Part shown: positions 1 to 8,012 of the stretch, piece by piece
How the letters are laid out: every line of letters starts with the position of its first letter
Numbering within the stretch: position 1 is the stretch's first letter
Assembly: GCF_001274775.1 (NCBI RefSeq)
Contig: NZ_LGUE01000001.1
Location: forward strand, 962,334-1,026,333
Direction of reading: 5' to 3'
Length of the DNA: 64,000 bases
Source: Rossellomorea marisflavi
GTDB taxonomy: Bacteria; Bacillota; Bacilli; Bacillales; Bacillaceae_B
Program-made: the position numbers and the translations under genes
The notes under the pieces: model-generated
Databases searched by the model: none
What the model saw: the letters and a program-made list of their open reading frames with translations, nothing else
What the model was told of the DNA's origin: nothing

Positions 1-2
1 TT

Positions 3-538
<536 letters not shown>

Positions 539-642
539 TCATCCTTTCTCTAGTAGATGAAGGCACTTTGACATGGCCTACACCAAAACGCTTCATTATC
601 CAGTATAATATATAAATACGAGCAATATGAAGGGGGCATTGA

Positions 643-1119
643 ATGGACCATATTAAAGAACTTCGAAAACGAGTTGGACACAGACCTCTTATCCTGGCAG
701 GGGCGGTGGTGATCATTCTGAATCAACACAAGGAAATCCTCCTTCAGCAAAGAACGGACGATGACTGGGGGCTTCCGGGTGGACTGCTGGAACTGGGTGA
801 AAGCTTGGAGGCAGCGGCGATCAGGGAAGTAAAGGAAGAAACCGGATTGGAGGTCGGGCAGCTCCAGCTACTTGGAATCCACTCTGGAGAAGACTACTAT
901 TTCAAACTGGCAAATCAGGACGAGCTGTATTCTGTAACTGCCGTGTACGAAGCGGGTGACGTGAGGGGAAAAATGGAGAAGGACGGAAGTGAATCCATCG
1001 ATCTCAGGTATTTTTCACTCCAAAATCTCCCGATAGGACTTACCGATGAATATCTCAGCTACATAACACCCTATCTTGACCGTCTGCTTGCGGATAAAAA
1101 TAGGAACATGGAGGAATGA
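643..1119 (+). CDS. NUDIX hydrolase
   Basis: A 158-residue NUDIX protein. The NUDIX box is complete at residues 47-69 (G-x5-E-x7-REVKEETGL), including the REx2EE metal-binding glutamates, so hydrolysis of a nucleoside diphosphate linked to another moiety is expected. The N-terminal extension MDHIKELRKRVGHRPLIL is typical of Bacillus NUDIX proteins of the MutT/YtkD size class. The ATG is preceded by AAGGGGG at good spacing. The stop codon is immediately followed by the start of the DUF4256 gene (TGAATGATG), so the two are probably cotranscribed and translationally coupled. The substrate is not predictable. Confidence 0.88.
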   Translation: MDHIKELRKRVGHRPLILAGAVVIILNQHKEILLQQRTDDDWGLPGGLLELGESLEAAAIREVKEETGLEVGQLQLLGIHSGEDYYFKLANQDELYSVTAVYEAGDVRGKMEKDGSESIDLRYFSLQNLPIGLTDEYLSYITPYLDRLLADKNRNMEE

Positions 1120-1695
1120 ATGATGACAGCATCCACAAATGAACACAAGCACCTTTCTCATGAGGAGATTGATAAACTGATAAGTACGTTGAAGGATCGC
1201 TTCCATGCCCATATGCACCGACACGAAGGAATCGAATGGGAAAAGGTCGAGCAAGCCCTGAGGCAAAAGCCAGAAAAACTATGGTCATTGAATCAGATGG
1301 AGGAAACGTTTGGAGAACCAGATGTGATTGGAATAGAAGAGGGGGGCAGCTACGTGTTTTGCGATTGTTCGAAGGAAAGCCCCAAAGGTCGGAGAAGTAC
1401 CTGTTATGACTTAAAGGCGCTTGAGTCGAGGAAGAAGCACAAGCCTGAGCACAATGCCATGGATTTGGCGGCTTTCATGGGAATCGACCTACTGACCGAG
1501 GATCAATATCGCTCCATTCAAAAACTAGATGAATTCGACCTGAAGACGTCGAGTTGGATTCAGACTCCTCAGGATATAAGGAACCTTGGAGGAGCTTTAT
1601 TCTGCGATCGTCGTTACGGAAAGGTATTCGTTTATCATAACGGAGCAGAATCCTATTATGCTGCCAGGGGCTTCCGTGGTGTACTCTATATATGA
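1120..1695 (+). CDS. DUF4256 family protein
   Basis: A 191-residue cytosolic protein of the DUF4256 family, recognised by the conserved stretches EKLWSLNQMEETFGEPDV, CDCSKESPKGRRS, YDLKALESRKKHKP, and GALFCDRRYGKVFVYHNGAE near the C terminus. The family is common in Bacilli and Bacteroidetes and has no known function. The start directly follows the NUDIX stop; the Shine-Dalgarno GGAGGAA lies inside the last codons of that gene. A second ATG one codon later (1123) is equally possible. Confidence 0.85.
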   Translation: MMTASTNEHKHLSHEEIDKLISTLKDRFHAHMHRHEGIEWEKVEQALRQKPEKLWSLNQMEETFGEPDVIGIEEGGSYVFCDCSKESPKGRRSTCYDLKALESRKKHKPEHNAMDLAAFMGIDLLTEDQYRSIQKLDEFDLKTSSWIQTPQDIRNLGGALFCDRRYGKVFVYHNGAESYYAARGFRGVLYI

Positions 1696-1812
1696 GGGAG
1701 CGGCTTCACTAGTCAAATTACTGTACATGAAGGAAACCGATACGTATAATATGCCCTGAAGTTCATCCCAAGAGGATGGAAACGACTGAACCACTAGGAG
1801 AGTGAACGTTTT

Positions 1813-3087
1813 TTGGACGAATTACCTGTTTTATCGATTGTTATACTCATTGTGTTGATCCTGCTTTCTGCCTTTTTTTCATCAGCAGAAACGGCTTTCT
1901 CAAGTGTCAACAAAATACGATTGAAAAACTTTGCTGACGAAGGAGTCAAGGGGAGTAGAAAAGCCTATAAGATCGCAGAAGACTTCGACCGGGCCCTTTC
2001 CACCATCCTCGTTGGAAACAATATCGTAAATATCGCAGCCGCAAGTATATCGGCAAAACTTGCTACCGACTTTATCGGAGGGAATTCAGGTATTTTCATC
2101 AGTACTTTCGGTATGACTGTTTTGATCTTGATATTTGGAGAAATCCTTCCGAAATCGCTGGCAAAAGAGCATGCAGAGCGGTATTCTCTGTCAATCTCAG
2201 GGATTCTATTTCTGCTGATTGTACTATTGACGCCTGTCAACTTTGTTTTCATCAAACTGAAGGATGCTGTTTCGAAGATGTTTTCAAAGGGAGAAGGGCT
2301 GCCTTCGGTCACTGAAGATGAGTTAAAAGTGATGCTTGATATTGGTCAGGAAGAAGGCGTGATCGATTCTGAAGAGCGGGAATTGATCAATCGATCGATG
2401 GAGTTCGATGATATTGCTGTCACCGAAGTCCTCACGCCTCGTGTGAAGGTGAAAGCAGTGGACATCAATCAGCCGATTGAGGAAATCAAAGAACTTTTCT
2501 TTGAAGAACGCTTTTCACGAATTCCCGTGTATGACGGAGATATCGACACAATCGTCGGTATTCTTTCGGAGAAGGAGTTTTTCACCCATTTGCTTAAATA
2601 CGGTGATGTCAGTGTAAAAGAGTTGATCCGGGATCCCAAGTTCGTTTTTGAAACAACCAAAATTTCTTCGCTGCTTCCAAAGCTTCAGAAGGAGAAGGTC
2701 CATTTAGCAATTGTCGTAGATGAATTCGGCGGGACGACAGGTATCATTACGCTAGAAGACATCCTTGAGGAAATCGTCGGTGAAATCTATGATGAACAAG
2801 ATGAAGAAATCCAGCTTGTGACTAAAATATCTGAGCACGCATACAGCTTTGATCCACAGTTCCCGATCGATCAATTCTCCACCCTTTTCGAACTCGCCGA
2901 ACCAGAGACCACCTATCATACGCTTGGAGGTTGGGTAGCTGAAAGGTTTGGAGAAATACCGGCAGTAGGGAACCAATTCTCATATGAAAAGCTTACCGTC
3001 ATTGTAGAAGACGTAGAAAATCGTAGAATAAAAAAAGTCAAGGTGGAAGTAAACAAGATTCCCGAAGAAGAAACACCTATAGATTGA
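1813..3087 (+). CDS. CNNM/CBS/CorC-HlyC family membrane protein (divalent cation efflux type)
   Basis: A 424-residue inner-membrane protein. Order of parts: N-terminal CNNM/DUF21 transmembrane domain with about four hydrophobic segments (residues 5-150; note the SSAETAFSSVNKIRL and GEILPKSLAKEH motifs of the family), a CBS pair (about 205-330), and a C-terminal CorC/HlyC domain (about 340-420). B. subtilis relatives are YhdP (MpfA), YugS and YqhB; MpfA is linked to Mg2+ efflux, so a role in magnesium or other divalent cation homeostasis is likely by family. The start is TTG at 1813, supported by AGGAG at 1796-1800; no ATG fits as well. A strong terminator follows. Confidence 0.85.
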   Translation: MDELPVLSIVILIVLILLSAFFSSAETAFSSVNKIRLKNFADEGVKGSRKAYKIAEDFDRALSTILVGNNIVNIAAASISAKLATDFIGGNSGIFISTFGMTVLILIFGEILPKSLAKEHAERYSLSISGILFLLIVLLTPVNFVFIKLKDAVSKMFSKGEGLPSVTEDELKVMLDIGQEEGVIDSEERELINRSMEFDDIAVTEVLTPRVKVKAVDINQPIEEIKELFFEERFSRIPVYDGDIDTIVGILSEKEFFTHLLKYGDVSVKELIRDPKFVFETTKISSLLPKLQKEKVHLAIVVDEFGGTTGIITLEDILEEIVGEIYDEQDEEIQLVTKISEHAYSFDPQFPIDQFSTLFELAEPETTYHTLGGWVAERFGEIPAVGNQFSYEKLTVIVEDVENRRIKKVKVEVNKIPEEETPID

Positions 3088-3114
3088 TTGATGATCTCGG
3101 GTCCCATCTCATAG

Positions 3115-3165
3115 CACCCTTCGGCCATTACTGCTTAGCCAGTAGTGGTCGAAGGGTGTTTTTTT
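3115..3165 (+). terminator. Rho-independent terminator after the CNNM/CBS gene
   Basis: Near-perfect long stem: CACCCTTCG then CCATTACTG pair with CAGTAGTGG then CGAAGGGTG, around a short CTTAGC loop, followed by a run of T residues. Confidence 0.9.
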
Positions 3166-3328
3166 ACGTGGAGGGGGAAAGGAATGTTCCACTTTTTGTT
3201 CATGTGATATATGTAATTAAGTGTAAATAAAGGAAAATGGAGTTGAGAAGCGAATAGTGCATAATAAGGCATTAAATGAAGGAGTCTTACCGGACTCTTT
3301 GAACGATGCGATATAGGAGGAAAGCAAT

Positions 3329-3622
3329 ATGGCTGATTCATCTCAACGATCAGAAAAAGAAGGACAGTCACTTGAAGATTTATTATACTTTATTGTCTTT
3401 ACAATCGCTGTAGCGTTCATTCCTTGGATTAATTCGACTGTGGAAATCGTATGGATCCGGGTTATAATAGGACTTCTTTATGTAGTCATTTTGCTTCGAG
3501 TAGTCAAGGTTTTGACCAACTATGAGATTAAACATGGTTTTAACCGAAAGTACCGATTTTTTCCGCATTATATGATCTATATTGTGATTTATCTTGTGTT
3601 CAAATACTGGTTAACTGAATGA
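3329..3622 (+). CDS. Small membrane protein, function unknown
   Basis: A 97-residue protein with a charged, hydrophilic first 18 residues and three hydrophobic segments (about 20-36, 42-60 and 80-94) separated by basic stretches such as HGFNRKYRF. ATAGGAGG stands at good distance from the ATG. It is preceded by a long stretch with the CNNM terminator, so it should have its own promoter. I do not recognise the family. Its stop TGA overlaps the ATG of a possible second short frame (ATGA at 3619-3622). Confidence 0.7.
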   Translation: MADSSQRSEKEGQSLEDLLYFIVFTIAVAFIPWINSTVEIVWIRVIIGLLYVVILLRVVKVLTNYEIKHGFNRKYRFFPHYMIYIVIYLVFKYWLTE

Positions 3623-3770
3623 CGCGTTTGTACGGTAAAGGTTCATGGTGGACACAGTATTACATTCAATCACAGTCTTATAAGGACTTTATTTATGAGA
3701 TGAAATCGATCTGAACGGGTATCAGGCATCTGCAGCATATGATCAGTATAAGTGGGGAGTGGTTAGGTAA
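3619..3770 (+). pseudogene. Possible short coupled gene broken by a frameshift
   Basis: An ATG overlaps the stop of the upstream membrane protein gene (ATGA). It opens a 31-codon frame (MTRLYGKGSWWTQYYIQSQS ... MKSI) ending with TGA at 3712-3714. A second frame takes over at 3705 and reads IDLNGYQASAAYDQYKWGVVR to a TAA at 3768-3770. Both halves have protein-like composition, rich in Tyr, Gln and Trp. Joined by a one-base shift they would give about 50 residues. This may be a decayed small gene, a real 31-residue peptide, or coincidence. Confidence 0.3.
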
Positions 3771-4133
3771 GAGACAGTCTTGCTTTTTCTAGTTTACATA
3801 ATATTTATTATAGGAAGCTGAGTGAATTTCATTATTTCAGTCTCGTATCATAAGTATACTTATTTCAGTGAGACAGAATAAAAAATTTTGAATTTCTGCT
3901 ATTGAACCATTTTTAGCGTTTTTTATAGCCTTACTCAATGTTTATTACGTAACCATTATTCATAACGTTTCATAGAGTTTCTGACTCATTTCATCAAAAT
4001 TTCTTCAAACAATGACACTTGCTGGCATAATTTCTCCTAACCGTTGGTTGCATCACTGTTGACCTTAAAGTTTAAATTAACTACACAAACGAATAATTTC
4101 CACTTCCTTCTAAAATGTAAAAAAGCATAAAGA
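3771..4133. other. AT-rich intergenic stretch without a recognisable gene
   Basis: About 360 bases of AT-rich DNA between the plus-strand small genes and the convergent staygreen gene. I see no convincing coding frame or terminator. The only structure is a perfect 14-bp palindrome ATAAGTATACTTAT at 3850-3863, flanked by TCTC (3841-3844) and GAGA (3870-3873) in opposite orientation. Confidence 0.5.
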
Positions 4134-4643
4134 TCAGGAATCCTTATGCTCAGTCTCCCACCTATATTGTCTGGGTGTTCCAAAATAAACCACTTGATCA
4201 TACTCCGGGAAAATCGATTCAAAATGGATCGTGATCGGTGCATCCAATAGCCATGGATGGTATGTGAAAAATCCAGCATCACCATTCACGATGGCTGCTA
4301 ATGCGGTCCCCATCTCCCTTTTGAAGATCATATAGCGAACCTGCGCCATCTGCCGGTCGAATTCCCCGCCGGTGATGTAAACGCGTCCATTGAGCCGGTA
4401 TTGGCCCTCCTCCCTCACCCACTCCGTCAATACTTCATCCCTCATATAGGGATTGATGGCAGACATATCGTATTCACAGCCGATCGTCACAAACAGCTCT
4501 CCCGTTGAATCGGAATGAGTCATTGTATATCGCCTGTGGTCAATGGGTGCAAAAATGGATGCAGGCGGGTTGTATGTGACATGCAGACGTCCTGGATCGA
4601 TCATATTCACAGCATAAGCCTCCTTATGGATTGTTGGGCTCAC
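4134..4643 (-). CDS. Staygreen (SGR) family protein
   Basis: A 169-residue protein that matches the staygreen family block by block: RRYTMTHSDSTGELFVTIG (residues 37-55), RDEVLTEW (68-75), ITGGEFDRQMAQVRYMIFKRE (about 90-110), NGDAGFFTYHPWLLDAPI and the closing VVYFGTPRQYRWE. Plant SGR proteins remove Mg from chlorophyll a, and bacterial homologues are known; this host shows no photosynthesis genes here, so the natural substrate is open. There is no signal peptide. The start is GTG at 4643 with a modest AAGGT upstream; an ATG 13 codons later lacks a ribosome site. It lies 37 bases behind the secreted VCBS-like gene and may be cotranscribed. Confidence 0.8.
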   Translation of the reverse strand: MSPTIHKEAYAVNMIDPGRLHVTYNPPASIFAPIDHRRYTMTHSDSTGELFVTIGCEYDMSAINPYMRDEVLTEWVREEGQYRLNGRVYITGGEFDRQMAQVRYMIFKREMGTALAAIVNGDAGFFTYHPWLLDAPITIHFESIFPEYDQVVYFGTPRQYRWETEHKDS

Positions 4644-4680
4644 TTACCTTCAGAATATGACGAATGGGCTTGTAGGGTGC

Positions 4681-5442
4681 CTAGCGATCCGTTTTCCATA
4701 CAATCTTCATGAGGGTCCACTTCCCATCTTCGTAATACCAATAGGAGATTGCCGTACCGACACCATCTGCACGGTAGGCTCCGCTGATCTGCTGATATCC
4801 TTTCAGCCCTTTTCCCTTCTTACCCCGTATCTTGGTTGGTTCAAAAAAGGCAATCGGTGCAACCATGAGTTCCGTCGGTTCATTCAGGATGCCTTTTGTA
4901 AAGATGCCAAGCCGCTCGTAATCATCTTTCCGATCCGAAAGGTCTACCGTATACGACTGCTGTGTGTCTTGGAAGGAAATGACCCCTTTATACTGATCTT
5001 CAAAATGTGCATCAATCGTAATTCCGGAGGGAAGATCCAATTCCTGAACCTTTCCTCCTTTCGCCGTATGAAGGGCATTCTCATACAACCCTCCACTTCC
5101 TCCAGTCGCCGCACGGTATAAAAGATCTTTGACTCCGTCATGATTGAGATCAGCAAACGTTATTTCCGGTTCGTAGCCTCCCTCATAGTCGATTCTGAGT
5201 TTACTGCCTTCAGATGTTGTGATCGTGGCCCATATTTGTTTTAAGAACAGCGCATCCGGCTCAAATGGGATGGCGTTCAGTTTGATGATATCCCGTCTAC
5301 CATCTCCCGTTACATCTTTTTTGTAGGTCTTGATTGTCATGGTCTCCGTTAGAGGAGGGTCAGTCAGGCTGTTCCCTGCAATCGCATGCAGAGACATCAG
5401 GAAAAAGGCCCCGAATGCAAAAAGCAATTCTTTTTTCATCAT
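4681..5442 (-). CDS. Secreted VCBS/FG-GAP-like protein
   Basis: A 253-residue exported protein. It has a signal peptide (MMKKELLFAFGAFFLMSLHA, cleavage probably after AIAG near residue 23). Two Asp-rich segments, KDVTGDGRRDIIKLNA and ITFADLNHDGVKDLLYRA, have the D-x-[ND]-x-DG-x-x-D pattern of VCBS/FG-GAP calcium-binding loops. Similar proteins are widespread in Bacillus without known function. GGGGAG precedes a double ATG (ATGATG); either could start. The gene leads the minus-strand pair with the staygreen gene. Confidence 0.75.
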   Translation of the reverse strand: MMKKELLFAFGAFFLMSLHAIAGNSLTDPPLTETMTIKTYKKDVTGDGRRDIIKLNAIPFEPDALFLKQIWATITTSEGSKLRIDYEGGYEPEITFADLNHDGVKDLLYRAATGGSGGLYENALHTAKGGKVQELDLPSGITIDAHFEDQYKGVISFQDTQQSYTVDLSDRKDDYERLGIFTKGILNEPTELMVAPIAFFEPTKIRGKKGKGLKGYQQISGAYRADGVGTAISYWYYEDGKWTLMKIVWKTDR

Positions 5443-5545
5443 TCATTCGCTCCCCGCTATTTATATTCCTTAGTATTTTCTCTCAATGCAGGGAAACTAT
5501 GCGAACTATACAGAGGCTCTTTCGTCGGTTAGTTAAAGAACCGTT

Positions 5546-6436
5546 CTATGAAGAGCGCGGCTTTATACCCTTCACCGGCGCATCTTTCCCAATTGTGACG
5601 CATAAGACCACGATGACGGCAAAGGCGATGGTCAACCAGGAGACGGGTTCTCCTAGAAATAGAAATGAAAACCCAATCATGAAGAAGGGCTGTGCATATT
5701 GAATTTGCCCTACTTTCGCAATGCCCCCCAATGACATGCCTCCATACCATGCGACATACGCAAGGAATTGGCTGATCACCCCAAGGTAGAACAAGCTCAA
5801 CCACGCCAAAAGTGGTGCCTTCAGCATATCAACATGTACATTCAGGACTACTGGTATGAGAAAGAATGGTGCACCGATCAGAATGGCCCATGCAATCACC
5901 TGCCAGCTGCCCAGTTCCTTTGCTAGTTTTCCTCCCTCCGCATAACTCAACCCCAGTATCACGACTGCAGACAATAGTGCCATATCCCCCATCTGTACGT
6001 GTCCAAAACCCAGATGGACTGCATAGAGTATGACAGTGGCGGCAGCAATTAAGCTAGCCGTCCAGTAGCGTCTTGAAGGCTTCTCTCCTCCTCGCCAAAT
6101 GGCGAATCCTGCAGTAGCAAGCGGTAAAAGAGCGAGCTCGACAGCTCCGTGGGATACAGGTAACGATTTCATTGCGAATGTCGTCAATAGGGGGAATGCC
6201 AGGACAGCACCTCCCGCTACGATCACTAAACTGATTATATGCTCTTTTCCAGGCAACGCCTGCTTCTTGAATGTAAAAAGAAGGCAGACCATGACCGCCG
6301 CTATGATCGTCCTCCCCAGTCCCACAATGGTTTGACCAAAGTACGGAACCGCGAATCGGGTAGCAGGCAGCGTCAAACTGAAGGCAACGACCCCTATCAA
6401 GCCAAGAAGCATTCCCTTATTGAATGGATAATTCAT
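5546..6436 (-). CDS. EamA/DMT family transporter
   Basis: A membrane protein of 296 residues with ten hydrophobic segments in two repeated EamA halves, the standard drug/metabolite transporter layout; PYFGQTIVGLGRTIIAA and QIQYAQPFFMIGFSFLFLGEP are the typical half-ends. It probably exports an amino acid or related metabolite. The ATG at 6436 is chosen because AAGGAG lies eight bases upstream; the longer TTG start at 6454 has no such site. It is divergent from the MocR regulator, a pairing often seen where the regulator controls the exporter. Confidence 0.85.
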   Translation of the reverse strand: MNYPFNKGMLLGLIGVVAFSLTLPATRFAVPYFGQTIVGLGRTIIAAVMVCLLFTFKKQALPGKEHIISLVIVAGGAVLAFPLLTTFAMKSLPVSHGAVELALLPLATAGFAIWRGGEKPSRRYWTASLIAAATVILYAVHLGFGHVQMGDMALLSAVVILGLSYAEGGKLAKELGSWQVIAWAILIGAPFFLIPVVLNVHVDMLKAPLLAWLSLFYLGVISQFLAYVAWYGGMSLGGIAKVGQIQYAQPFFMIGFSFLFLGEPVSWLTIAFAVIVVLCVTIGKDAPVKGIKPRSS

Positions 6437-6567
6437 CTTATATCTCCTTCCCAAGTCCTTTGTAGTCCTTCATAATGCTAAGTACAGATGAATTGTAATC
6501 CGCTTTGCTTATTTTTCATATGATGGAATTAGTCAACTGTCCTGGGACAGATGGGAGGAGCCGCAGC
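6437..6567. promoter_or_regulatory. Divergent promoter region of the EamA/MocR pair with repeats
   Basis: The region holds a direct repeat ACAGATG at 6484-6490 and 6547-6553, and an inverted repeat CTGTCC-TG-GGACAG at 6537-6550 just before the MocR Shine-Dalgarno (GGGAGGAG). MocR proteins often bind direct repeats between themselves and their divergent targets, so these are candidate operator sites. That they are bound is inference. Confidence 0.4.
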
Positions 6568-7944
6568 ATGTCAGCGACAAAATACATACACATCGTAGAT
6601 TGGATCATGCATGAATTGGATCAAAACCGGTTGCATTCTGGTATGAAACTACCATCGGTACGGTCTCTTGCCACTCAATTTCAATGCAGCAAGAATACGG
6701 TCGTCAAAGCATTAGAAGTGTTGAAACAAAGTCATATCCTGTATCCCAAAGAGAAAAGTGGTTATTTTGTTGTCGATGACTACAAGAAGCCGCTTACGTC
6801 AAATGGCCAGATTGATTTTTTATCGGCTGGCCCCGATCCCGACGTACTGCCTTATGAAGATTTCCAGCACTGCATGAACCAAGCCATTGACCGTTATAAA
6901 GAGCAGTTGTTCACCTATAATGATGTCGAAGGGCTCACTTCATTGAGGAATGAGCTTGTACGCTATCTGCAAAATATGCAAATATTCACCAAGACCGATC
7001 ATATTGTGGTCACCAGTGGTTCTCAACAAGCTTTGCATATACTGTCGTTGATGCCATTTCCGAACGGGAAGAAGACGATCCTCATTGAAGAGCCTACCTA
7101 TTTTGGGATGATCGATGTCCTGACGCTCCACCATATCCCGACCATGGGAATCCGTCTGTCGAATGATGGAATCGATTTCGAAGAGCTTGAAAGAACGTTT
7201 AAAACAGGAGATATCAAATTCTTTTATATCGTCCCTCGCTGCCATAATCCCCTGGGTCATCAGTATACGAATGCTGAAAAGAAAAAAATTGTGGCCCTCG
7301 CCAAAAAATACGATGTGTATATTGTCGAAGATGATTACTTAGGGGAACTCGATTCCGATCCAAAAGCCGATCCGCTCTATGCCCATGATCAGAATGATTG
7401 CGTCATTTATGTAAAGAGTTTTTCTAAAGTGTTCCTTCCAGGATTGAGGTTGGCTGCTGTCGTTCTCCCGGAGGGACTCATCCCCTCCTTCTCACAATAC
7501 AAATTTAGTGCGGATTTCAATACTTCCCCTCTGACTCAAGGAGCCTTGGAAATCTATTTGCGAAGCGGGATGTTCCACTATCATATCCAACGGGCCAAAG
7601 AGGTATATGCAACGAAACTTGCCCTTGCCCTCGATGCCTGTAAAACGCATCTGCCTCTAGACATACTCTATACTAAGCCGGTAAACGGCTTTTATCTGAC
7701 CATCTTTCTACCTGAACGAATCAATGTTAATCGCCTGATCAGGATGCTTGCTGATAGGAATGTGCAGGTTGGTGATACTTCCGGGATGTTCTTGAAAGCC
7801 GATGGAAACAAAGCCATAAGGATCAGCATCTCTCAGGTGGATCAACAATCTATCAGTGAAGGGATCTTCCATATTGCCGTGTGCATAAAGGCATTCCAAC
7901 AGAAAGCTACATTCAATCCTTTATCACTGACCTCCAATCGATAA
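6568..7944 (+). CDS. MocR-type regulator (GntR wHTH + aminotransferase domain)
   Basis: A 458-residue PdxR/MocR family protein. Residues 1-70 form a GntR winged helix (KLPSVRSLATQFQCSKNTVVKALEVL), followed by a linker and a class I/II aminotransferase domain from about 85 to the end. The PLP lysine is Lys287 in YVKSFSKVF, with Asp in VEDDYLGEL upstream and the GLRLA motif after it. Such proteins act as PLP-dependent transcription activators or repressors rather than enzymes. The ATG at 6568 is supported by GGGAGGAG; an in-frame start 63 bases upstream has no ribosome site. It is divergent from the EamA exporter, its likely target. Confidence 0.88.
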   Translation: MSATKYIHIVDWIMHELDQNRLHSGMKLPSVRSLATQFQCSKNTVVKALEVLKQSHILYPKEKSGYFVVDDYKKPLTSNGQIDFLSAGPDPDVLPYEDFQHCMNQAIDRYKEQLFTYNDVEGLTSLRNELVRYLQNMQIFTKTDHIVVTSGSQQALHILSLMPFPNGKKTILIEEPTYFGMIDVLTLHHIPTMGIRLSNDGIDFEELERTFKTGDIKFFYIVPRCHNPLGHQYTNAEKKKIVALAKKYDVYIVEDDYLGELDSDPKADPLYAHDQNDCVIYVKSFSKVFLPGLRLAAVVLPEGLIPSFSQYKFSADFNTSPLTQGALEIYLRSGMFHYHIQRAKEVYATKLALALDACKTHLPLDILYTKPVNGFYLTIFLPERINVNRLIRMLADRNVQVGDTSGMFLKADGNKAIRISISQVDQQSISEGIFHIAVCIKAFQQKATFNPLSLTSNR

Positions 7945-7951
7945 TCCATAC

Positions 7952-7986
7952 AAAAAGGTCGATCCCGGAATGGGATCGACCTTTTT
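7952..7986. terminator. Bidirectional terminator between mocR-type gene and alsT
   Basis: AAAAAGGTCGATCCC and GGGATCGACCTTTTT form a perfect 15-bp stem with a five-base loop, A-rich on one side and T-rich on the other, between convergent genes. Confidence 0.9.
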
Positions 7987-8012
7987 GAGATGAGTCACGC
8001 ACTAGAATGATG

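Noticed and set aside
4657..5121. Open frame antisense to the VCBS-like gene
   Set aside because: The minus-strand gene has signal peptide and ribosome site; this frame has neither.
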